Source: Ruminococcus sp. UBA1366
GTDB taxonomy: Bacteria; Bacillota; Clostridia; Oscillospirales; Ruminococcaceae
Direction of reading: 5' to 3'
Assembly: GCA_002306005.1 (NCBI GenBank)
Contig: DBRO01000021.1
Location: forward strand, 16,387-22,169
DNA: 5,783 bases
The notes under the pieces are model-generated. The model saw only the letters and a program-made list of their open reading frames with translations. It made no database searches and was not told where the DNA came from. Position numbers and translations under genes: made by a program. This document shows, piece by piece, positions 1 to 5,345 of this stretch. Positions within the stretch are counted from its first letter, which is position 1. Each line of letters starts with the position of its first letter.

Positions 1-2258
1 CCGTAGTGCTTTAAGAAATTCCGCGGGCCGTTGACATCGGTGGAGAAAACAGGTACGTTCAAAGAATCCGCCTCCAGCATGACCAGCCCCAATCCCTCAT
101 AGATGGAGGAGAGAATGAAAAGGTCGCATTGTTTTAAAATCGGCATGGGATTTTGCATAGAGCGAATCAGCACAATATTTTCCCAGCAGCTGGTCTGCCG
201 GACCTTTTTCACGGTGTTCGCATAGAGCTTTCCTAAACCGCCTATAATAATCAAACTGCTGTCTGAATGCGTTTTGTGGAATTCCTCAAAGGCATCAATC
301 AGGCGGAAATGTCCTTTTTCCGGTGAAAAGCGTCCGATGGTGATAAACTTGTAACCGTCTTGTTTTAAAATATGGTTTACACCATCCGGATGCGGACAAT
401 AAATCTCCGTGTTAACTTGAAATTCCATTGTCATCTGAGATTTCTCTACTACAAGCTTATGATTGTGAAAATTGCTGATTACGCGGATATTATCTCGTTT
501 GCCGCTGATTTGGGCAGTAGGCTCAACGATATCGTCTGAAACCGCAATGACATTATCATATTCATTGTATGCCCAATGCAAAAAATGACGGTTTTGGTTG
601 TGTTTCATTTTAATTTCCTGCACCATATCGTTGTGCACATAGATGGTTTTTCGCGCGTCAAACATCATCAGCAATCCAATGATGAAGTTTTCATAGCCGT
701 TATAATGAATCACATGGTCAAATTTTATTCCGTGGAAATGCCGACGGATCTCGCGGCGGTATGCCTCTTTGAGCACGGAAAGCGGTTTTTCTCCGCCATT
801 TTTAGTAAATTCGTTGAACGCGCGGGCGGATTGAAAATCATAAAACATATCCGCACTGATGGGAATGACACTAACTTCGGCGGGCAGTACGCAAGTACGC
901 AGCGGATCTGTACGTAAATTGCGCTCCCGGAAGGAAATATAGTAGTTGTAACGGGTTAAGTCAATGTTATCCAACACGGAAAGCAACGCAGTGGTAATGC
1001 CGTTTTTGTTTAAATCTCCGGCATAAATCAACACGTTTTTCTTGCCGTTCGGTGTTAATTTTTCTTCTTTTGTCACGGGTTTGTTTAAAAACACACGCGC
1101 ACAGATTTTTTCTGCGGCATCAGGGCTTTCGTGCGTGCAGTACAGTTTCCGGAATTCCGTATCGTCGTAATTTTTGGGCAGATTGATTTCCCGAACCAAT
1201 CCATCCGTGTCTGTAACCTGCGGAAAGGGAAAGGTATCCAGCGAAACATACACGCCACGCTTTTCAAAATACGCTTCCTTATCATAAACATATAGAATAA
1301 TCTTTCTGCCGGAGGTTGCAAAATCATAAAACACGCTGGAATAATCCGTAATCAACACATCTGCGGTGTTTAGCACATCATAGTATTCGTAACCATTGGG
1401 GAATGCCTTGATATGCCGGTACGTACTGTCTGAAAAGGTCAGCTTCATCAGCGGATGGTATTTCACAAACAGAACCTGATGATCGGCAAGCTTACCGTCC
1501 ATGTCTTCCAGAAAAGCTGCGGTTTCGCGCGTGACGGCTTCCGTATCGTACTTATTGACACGTCCGCGCCAGGTTGGCATATAGACCAGTACCTGCTTGC
1601 CGTCCAGTGCCAGCTCGCGGCGAAGTTCCTCGCGGCGGGCAGTGTTGAAAAACACAGAGTTGCGCGGATAGCCTTCGTTCAGAATGGTCGCGTGGCTGAG
1701 GTTTTCCAGCATATACGCACGGATCATCTTTTCTTTCATGTAATCGTTCGGATATACCAGATAATCACTGAAAATCAAGTTGCGCTGGACGTTGCCCATG
1801 TTGTAGACTTCGTTTTCCACATCGCGCCCCATGTTTTTTAAAGGAGTACCATGCCATGTGTTTAAAATAATTTGTCCGTCCTTTTTAATAAAACGCCGTG
1901 GAAAGGACGTGTCATTCATTAAATATTTTGCACGGGAAAGATACTTGTAATAGTGCAGGGATTCCGAGCGCAGTAATTTTTCATATCGGATGCCGTATTT
2001 TTTAAGAATTGCCTTAACTTGTTCCGCGCAATGCGGCTTGGAGGCAATATATAATTTTAGGTGCGCGTATGCCGGATTTTGAGATAATTCCTTTGCGAGA
2101 TAGAGCATATTACCCGCCATGTCAGTGCCATTGCGGGATTCTAAAAAGACCATGTTGTCTTTCAGCTTTTTTTTGAGATAATTTCCATAATAAATGCTAA
2201 ACCACGCTCTTGTTGCAAGTTTGTTGCGAAGCTTTTTTATGGATTTGTTGTTCGCCAT
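1..2258 (-). CDS. Bifunctional CDP-glycerol glycerophosphotransferase (TagB/TagF type) fused to GT4 glycosyltransferase, 3' end missing
   Basis: The frame starts at ATG 2258 and stays open for 752 codons to the left edge, so the C-terminus is missing. AGGAGGA (2273-2267) lies 8 nt upstream and fixes the start. Residues 1 to about 395 are a TagB/TagF-type domain (PF04464). Visible hallmarks are WHGTPLK with H136, MPTWRG (227-232), KYHP with H268, and TDYSS (304-308). In studied TagF enzymes the corresponding histidines act in catalysis and substrate binding. Such enzymes transfer glycerol phosphate from CDP-glycerol to a lipid-linked chain at the inner membrane face. From about 409 a GT4 glycosyltransferase follows (VLIYAGDLNKNG at 409-420, GRFSPEKG at 642-649, and the EX7E motif E721/E729). 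It lies 13 nt after tagD in one operon, so its donor is made next door. I see no transmembrane segment. I infer synthesis plus glycosylation of a teichoic-acid-like polymer; the sugar donor and exact acceptor cannot be read from the sequence. Confidence 0.93.
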   Translation of the reverse strand, partial: MANNKSIKKLRNKLATRAWFSIYYGNYLKKKLKDNMVFLESRNGTDMAGNMLYLAKELSQNPAYAHLKLYIASKPHCAEQVKAILKKYGIRYEKLLRSESLHYYKYLSRAKYLMNDTSFPRRFIKKDGQIILNTWHGTPLKNMGRDVENEVYNMGNVQRNLIFSDYLVYPNDYMKEKMIRAYMLENLSHATILNEGYPRNSVFFNTARREELRRELALDGKQVLVYMPTWRGRVNKYDTEAVTRETAAFLEDMDGKLADHQVLFVKYHPLMKLTFSDSTYRHIKAFPNGYEYYDVLNTADVLITDYSSVFYDFATSGRKIILYVYDKEAYFEKRGVYVSLDTFPFPQVTDTDGLVREINLPKNYDDTEFRKLYCTHESPDAAEKICARVFLNKPVTKEEKLTPNGKKNVLIYAGDLNKNGITTALLSVLDNIDLTRYNYYISFRERNLRTDPLRTCVLPAEVSVIPISADMFYDFQSARAFNEFTKNGGEKPLSVLKEAYRREIRRHFHGIKFDHVIHYNGYENFIIGLLMMFDARKTIYVHNDMVQEIKMKHNQNRHFLHWAYNEYDNVIAVSDDIVEPTAQISGKRDNIRVISNFHNHKLVVEKSQMTMEFQVNTEIYCPHPDGVNHILKQDGYKFITIGRFSPEKGHFRLIDAFEEFHKTHSDSSLIIIGGLGKLYANTVKKVRQTSCWENIVLIRSMQNPMPILKQCDLFILSSIYEGLGLVMLEADSLNVPVFSTDVNGPRNFLKHY

Positions 2259-2271
2259 CGAACAAATCCTC

Positions 2272-2658
2272 CTATTTTAAATCATTCTTAATCTGGGTTG
2301 TGGAAATTTCAGGCGTGCGGGACAAATACACCACATCGCAGTATTCTTTTAAAAAGTCAAATTTTCCTGTCCAGTCATCGCCCATCACAAAGGTGTCCAC
2401 TTTAAATTCTTTCACATCGGAAATTTTCTGCTCCCATCCGTTTTCGGGAATAACCAAATCAACATAACGAACGGCTTCGAGCAGACGTTTACGCTGTTCA
2501 TAAGTGAAATAACATTTTTTACGTTTTTCATTCCAGTTAAATTCGTCTGTCGAAAGTGCAACGATTAAGTAGTCCCCAAGCGCTTTGGCTCGTTGAAGCA
2601 GATTGATATGTCCGTAATGCAGTAAATCATAGGTGCCATAAGTGATTACTTTTTTCAT
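2272..2658 (-). CDS. tagD: Glycerol-3-phosphate cytidylyltransferase
   Basis: Cytoplasmic enzyme that joins CTP and sn-glycerol 3-phosphate to give CDP-glycerol and pyrophosphate, the activated precursor of poly(glycerol phosphate) teichoic acids. The product is 128 aa, against 129 for Bacillus subtilis TagD as I recall it, and matches along its whole length. The N-terminus MKKVITYGTYDLLHYGH holds the nucleotidyltransferase HxGH motif (H14, H17). GDDW lies at 93-96 and RTPEISTT at 114-121, the family's second nucleotide-binding signature. The ATG at 2658 is chosen because the TagD match begins exactly there and AAAGGA (2673-2668) sits 9 nt upstream. The frame is open further upstream to a TTG at 2817, but that codon overlaps the promoter -10 box and would not be transcribed. 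The stop codon TAG overlaps the AGGAGG of the next gene, so the two are probably translated together. Confidence 0.96.
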   Translation of the reverse strand: MKKVITYGTYDLLHYGHINLLQRAKALGDYLIVALSTDEFNWNEKRKKCYFTYEQRKRLLEAVRYVDLVIPENGWEQKISDVKEFKVDTFVMGDDWTGKFDFLKEYCDVVYLSRTPEISTTQIKNDLK

Positions 2659-2671
2659 GATGTAAGGTCCT

Positions 2672-2683
2672 TTCCGTACGGAA
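2672..2683. repeat. 12-bp perfect palindrome at the tagD ribosome binding site
   Basis: TTCCGTACGGAA is a perfect inverted repeat with no spacer. One outer C-G pair (2670/2685) could extend it after one mismatch. It abuts and partly overlaps the AAAGGA ribosome binding site of tagD (2673-2668). It could be an operator or a weak RNA structure limiting ribosome access. With no loop in the perfect part, a protein-binding site is about as likely as a hairpin. Confidence 0.45.
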
Positions 2684-2779
2684 GGTGCAAGAACCATCCG
2701 TATTAGCGTGAGAAAAATAAGGCTGAATATGCAGGTGTTCGCAAAAATCAACTGGCTTAGTGAAGGTCTGACAAAATGA

Positions 2780-2796
2780 TACGAAATTTTACGAAA
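2780..2796. repeat. TACGAAA direct repeat, 10-bp period
   Basis: TACGAAA occurs at 2780-2786 and again at 2790-2796, one helical turn apart, just downstream of the predicted tagD transcription start. The placement suits a repressor site, but the repeat is short and A/T-rich, so chance is a real alternative. Confidence 0.3.
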
Positions 2797-2816
2797 ACCA
2801 CACACTGATAAATTCA

Positions 2817-2845
2817 ATTATAGTCCCGGGGTGCTGATTTGTCAA
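2817..2845 (-). promoter_or_regulatory. Consensus sigma-A promoter of the tagD operon
   Basis: Read on the minus strand, TTGACA (2845-2840) and TATAAT (2822-2817) are both exact consensus and separated by exactly 17 bp. Transcription would start near 2810, leaving a leader of about 150 nt before the tagD ATG. This is a sequence match; the start site is inferred. Confidence 0.9.
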
Positions 2846-2852
2846 GTACTTT

Positions 2853-2872
2853 TTCCGGAAGTATGCCGGAAA
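2853..2872. repeat. CCGGAA direct repeat upstream of the tagD -35 box
   Basis: CCGGAA occurs at 2855-2860 and 2866-2871, 11 bp apart. The first copy is part of the palindrome TTCCGGAA (2853-2860). The pair lies 8 bp upstream of the tagD -35 box, a usual place for an activator or repressor. No factor is recognised. Confidence 0.35.
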
Positions 2873-2951
2873 CATTTTCGGCTCTTATGGAGTATCATAG
2901 CATCCATATTTGGCTTCCTATGCGGAAATTGTGCTTTTATCAACATATCCG

Positions 2952-2980
2952 TTGACATTTTTTCGTGTATCAGTTATAAT
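2952..2980 (+). promoter_or_regulatory. Consensus sigma-A promoter of the DUF5685 operon
   Basis: TTGACA (2952-2957) and TATAAT (2975-2980) are exact consensus with a 17-bp spacer. Transcription would start near 2987, giving a leader of about 57 nt before the GTG start at 3044. It faces away from the tagD promoter; the two -35 boxes are separated by 106 bp. Confidence 0.9.
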
Positions 2981-3032
2981 ATCAAATAGTATGTGGATTC
3001 CAGTATCCATGTTGCAGTTCAACGCGGAAAAT

Positions 3033-3037
3033 GAGGG
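3033..3037 (+). promoter_or_regulatory. Ribosome binding site that fixes the GTG start of the DUF5685 gene
   Basis: GAGGG lies 6 nt before the GTG at 3044. An in-frame TGA at 3032-3034 rules out any earlier start, and the first in-frame ATG is residue 12, inside the conserved N-terminus. The GTG is therefore the only start that keeps the family's opening residues. Confidence 0.75.
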
Positions 3038-3043
3038 TTTGCG

Positions 3044-3979
3044 GTGTTTGGATATGTAAGACCGTACAAGCCGCAGATGAAAATCTGTGAGTTTGAAGTA
3101 TATAAAGCCGTTTACTGCGGGCTTTGCAAGGAGCTGGGGCGCAGTTTTGGACAAACCGCACGATTTACGCTTAGCTATGATTTTGCATTTTTAGCGTTGA
3201 TGCGGCTTGCTGTAAACACCGGTCAAATTACCATTCATCGTGAACGCTGTATTGCGCATCCGTTGAAAAAAGGGGTGTGCGCCGGTTGTAAAAGTGCGAA
3301 TGGCGAATTCCGGTACGCTGCGTATGCTGCTATGATTCTGGTGTACCATAAACTACGCGATGACACCGCTGACCGCGGTTTGAAAAAGCGGTTGGCGGCG
3401 CGGATTTTACTGTTGAAATTAAAAAAAGCGTATCAAAAAGCGGCGGCGGCGTATCCGGCGCTGGCACGGTGCGTGGAGGAACAAATGCAGGCGCAGTCTG
3501 TGCTGGAACGTGAACTTTGTGAAAGTCCCGATGCCGCCTGCGAACCAACCGCGCGCATGATGGCGGCTATCGCAGCGGGCATGGCGGAGGACGAAAAAAC
3601 CGCACGGGTGCTGGAACAGTTTGGATATCATTTGGGACGGTATGTGTATCTTTGCGATGCGTTTGACGACTTGGCGCAGGATTATGCCGAGGGCGGTTAT
3701 AATCCTCTGTTGGTGAAATTTGCAGGCGGTATTGCAAAGCATGGCAAAAAGGCGGCCTTCCCGCCGGAAATCCGGCAACAGGCGGCGGAATACACCGAGC
3801 GAGGGATTCATCTTTCTTTAGCAGAACTGGCAAACGCCTATGTGCTGGCGGATTTCAAGGGCTATTGCGGCATTACGGATAACATTGTGTATTTGGGCTT
3901 GCACAACACATGGCGGCTGGTGAAAGCCGGACAATTTTCTGCCCGCAGTAAAAAAGAATTCAAGGCTATCACAGAATGA
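3044..3979 (+). CDS. DUF5685 family protein, function unknown
   Basis: A 311-aa protein starting at GTG. The opening MFGYVRPYKP followed by AVYCGLCKELG is what I recall as the signature of DUF5685, a clostridial family of unknown function. No signal peptide or clear transmembrane helix is seen, and the protein looks mostly helical and cytoplasmic. It has two CxxC pairs, C25/C28 and C79/C82, with C15 and C69 nearby, which could bind a metal or be redox active. It also has two acidic motifs: DDTAD (106-110) and DAFDDLAQD (205-213), the second followed by GGYNPL. This arrangement resembles the paired Asp-rich motifs of class I isoprenoid synthases of the squalene/phytoene type, although the overall match is weak and the activity is only a hypothesis. 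The gene is the first of a four-gene rightward run behind its own strong promoter. The family call is firm; the function is not known. Confidence 0.85.
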   Translation: MFGYVRPYKPQMKICEFEVYKAVYCGLCKELGRSFGQTARFTLSYDFAFLALMRLAVNTGQITIHRERCIAHPLKKGVCAGCKSANGEFRYAAYAAMILVYHKLRDDTADRGLKKRLAARILLLKLKKAYQKAAAAYPALARCVEEQMQAQSVLERELCESPDAACEPTARMMAAIAAGMAEDEKTARVLEQFGYHLGRYVYLCDAFDDLAQDYAEGGYNPLLVKFAGGIAKHGKKAAFPPEIRQQAAEYTERGIHLSLAELANAYVLADFKGYCGITDNIVYLGLHNTWRLVKAGQFSARSKKEFKAITE

Positions 3980-4078
3980 ACAAAAAATTATGCAATAATA
4001 TAGCGGGAAGCGGTATGAATCGGTTTCCATGCGTCCAGAATGAAAATAGGGCGCGGATTTTGAAAGGAGCTTGCGCGG
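3980..4078 (+). other. 99-nt gap between the DUF5685 and J-domain genes
   Basis: This is the longest gap in the rightward run. It holds AAAGGAG (4063-4069), 9 nt before the next ATG. I see no promoter with both boxes and no stem with a T-run, so read-through from the upstream promoter is the simplest reading. Confidence 0.5.
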
Positions 4079-4747
4079 ATGAATGATCCATATAAAGTGC
4101 TGGGGGTTTCACCCACGGACAGTGACGAGAAAATAAAAACAGCATACCGGAAATTGGTGAAAAAATACCATCCGGATAATTACGGAAAAAGTCCCTTGAG
4201 CGACTTGGCGGATGAAAAAATGGCGGAAATCAACAGCGCTTATGATGAGATTATGAATCAGCGCCGCGGCGGGGGGACTTCTTATGGATATAACAACGGT
4301 TATTCCGGAAACAGCAGTGGGTATTCTCAAAATGCTGGTTATTCAGGAAGCTATAGCGGCAATGCAGATTATAATGAAGTCCGCAGGTTGATAAATGCGC
4401 GCGATGTTGCCCGTGCGGACGACATTCTCAACAGTGTGGATCCTTCGCAGCGCAACGCGGAATGGTATTACCTTAAGGGCAGTGTTTGCTACACGAAGGG
4501 TTGGATGAACGAGGCCTATGATTACTTCACCACAGCCTCCAACATGGAACCCAATAATACCGAATATGCGGCGGCAAAAAGCCGGATGTCCCGCAATGCA
4601 CGCGGTTATATGAACGGCAATCCTAACGGGCAGTACAACACCAACCCCAATGCAACGGGCTGTTCCGGATGCGATATGTGTATGGGCTTGCTCTGTGCCG
4701 ATTCCTGCTGCGACTGCATGGGCGGCGATTTGATTTCCTGCTGTTAG
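4079..4747 (+). CDS. J-domain protein with TPR segment and cysteine-rich tail
   Basis: A 222-aa protein. Residues 3-60 form a J domain with the invariant HPD at 31-33, the motif that stimulates the ATPase of a DnaK-type Hsp70. Residues 64-98 are a flexible linker rich in Gly, Tyr, Ser and Asn with degenerate GYSGN units. About 98-165 looks like a TPR-type helical hairpin (AEWYYLKGSVCYTKGWMNEA), a protein-docking fold. The last 28 residues hold nine cysteines (C195, 198, 201, 206, 210, 211, 213, 221, 222), ending GGDLISCC. It lacks the CxxCxGxG zinc repeats and C-terminal substrate domains of true DnaJ, so it is a specialised co-chaperone and not the housekeeping one. The start is supported by AAAGGAG 9 nt upstream. 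Its client is unknown; the adjacent DUF5685 protein or the downstream membrane proteins are candidates by position only. The tail may bind metal or form disulfides. Confidence 0.88.
   Translation: MNDPYKVLGVSPTDSDEKIKTAYRKLVKKYHPDNYGKSPLSDLADEKMAEINSAYDEIMNQRRGGGTSYGYNNGYSGNSSGYSQNAGYSGSYSGNADYNEVRRLINARDVARADDILNSVDPSQRNAEWYYLKGSVCYTKGWMNEAYDYFTTASNMEPNNTEYAAAKSRMSRNARGYMNGNPNGQYNTNPNATGCSGCDMCMGLLCADSCCDCMGGDLISCC
4268..4369 (+). repeat. Degenerate GYSGN-coding repeats in the J-protein linker
   Basis: This stretch codes for residues 64-97 and contains four pentapeptide-like units: GYSGN (74-78), GYSQN (81-85), GYSGS (87-91) and SYSGN (91-95). It encodes a low-complexity, probably disordered linker between the J domain and the TPR segment. 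Copies differ in codon use, so it is not a recent exact duplication. Confidence 0.6.
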
Positions 4748-4759
4748 GTTGATGACGGA

Positions 4760-5302
4760 ATGAATAAAAACAGATTAAGCTTTAAAATTGCACTTAGCGG
4801 CGTGACATCCTCAGTTTGTCTGTTTTTGCTGCTGATATCCGGTCTGCTGCCGATGATGGAATATTCCGTTCCGGCACTTGCGGGAATTTTACTGATTGTG
4901 CTTGTAGTGGAATTGAACCGGAAGTGGGCGCTGCTTGCCTATGTGGCAGTGTCATTTCTAGGCTTTTTCATTGCTACGCAAAAGCAGTCCGCACTGCTGT
5001 TTGTACTGTTTGTGGGCTATTATCCTATCTTAAAATCCGTACTGGAACAGATTCCGGCGAAAGTATTGCAATGGGCAGCAAAGCTGGCAGTGTTCAATGC
5101 AGCGGCAATTGCGTTCTATAAAATTGCATCCTATGTTTTGGCGGGACAGGATTTGCTGGAAGGCTTGGAGCGCTTCGGTGATTATGCGGAGATGGTTTTG
5201 CTTGGCATGGCGAACGTGGTGTTTGTGATTTATGATATTGCATTAACGCAGCTGATTAGCTATTATGTGCATCATTTAAGAAAGAGATTTTTTCGGCACT
5301 GA
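4760..5302 (+). CDS. Six-helix integral membrane protein, possibly ECF S-component-like
   Basis: A 180-aa, strongly hydrophobic protein with about six likely membrane segments (near residues 9-29, 36-51, 56-72, 76-93, 104-127 and 143-169) and a basic end (HHLRKRFFRH). Size, helix count and an N-terminal helix rich in small residues recall substrate-binding S components of energy-coupling-factor vitamin transporters. I cannot identify a ligand motif, and no ATPase or T component is visible here, so this is only a shape-level resemblance. It begins 12 nt after the J-protein stop. Its ribosome binding site is weak (AGG at 4746-4748, overlapping that stop codon), which suggests translational coupling. 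It may be a client or membrane partner of the upstream gene products, but nothing in the sequence proves it. Confidence 0.8.
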   Translation: MNKNRLSFKIALSGVTSSVCLFLLLISGLLPMMEYSVPALAGILLIVLVVELNRKWALLAYVAVSFLGFFIATQKQSALLFVLFVGYYPILKSVLEQIPAKVLQWAAKLAVFNAAAIAFYKIASYVLAGQDLLEGLERFGDYAEMVLLGMANVVFVIYDIALTQLISYYVHHLRKRFFRH

Positions 5303-5345
5303 AAACAAAAGAAAAACGGAACAAGGGCAAAGAAAAGGAATTACC

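Larger units (their letters stand above)
2659..2810 (-). promoter_or_regulatory. Long 5' leader of the tagD operon
   Basis: About 150 nt separate the predicted transcription start from the tagD ATG. I recognise no known riboswitch, T-box or intrinsic terminator in it. It contains the palindrome at 2672-2683 next to the ribosome binding site and a pair of TACGAAA direct repeats at 2780-2796. Post-transcriptional control is possible but not shown. Confidence 0.4.

Noticed and set aside
576..917. Plus-strand open frame of 113 codons
   Set aside because: It lies opposite the well-supported glycosyltransferase domain, has no recognisable domain and looks like an antisense shadow.
1455..1841. Plus-strand open frame of 128 codons
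   Set aside because: It is antisense to the conserved TagB/F motifs, has no ribosome binding site or family resemblance, and is best explained by codon bias on the other strand.
2659..2697. In-frame ATG at 2697 adding 13 residues to tagD
   Set aside because: It lacks a Shine-Dalgarno, while the ATG at 2658 has one and gives the usual family length.
2659..2817. In-frame upstream extension of tagD by 53 residues (TTG start at 2817)
   Set aside because: The TTG overlaps the -10 box and lies before the predicted transcript start; the TagD match begins at the internal ATG with its own ribosome binding site; the extra residues match nothing I know.
3419..3811. Minus-strand open frame of 130 codons
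   Set aside because: It is antisense to the DUF5685 gene; its composition reflects the Ala/Lys-rich codons opposite and shows no domain.
3996..4035. Possible terminator or promoter between the DUF5685 and J-protein genes
   Set aside because: The GGAA...TTCC pairing is only 4-5 bp with a large loop and no T-run, and the A/T-rich stretch has no matching -35 box.
4816..5121. Plus-strand open frame of 101 codons within the six-helix membrane protein gene
   Set aside because: It is a +1/+2 frame overlap, lacks a ribosome binding site, and the host frame has the coherent membrane-helix pattern.
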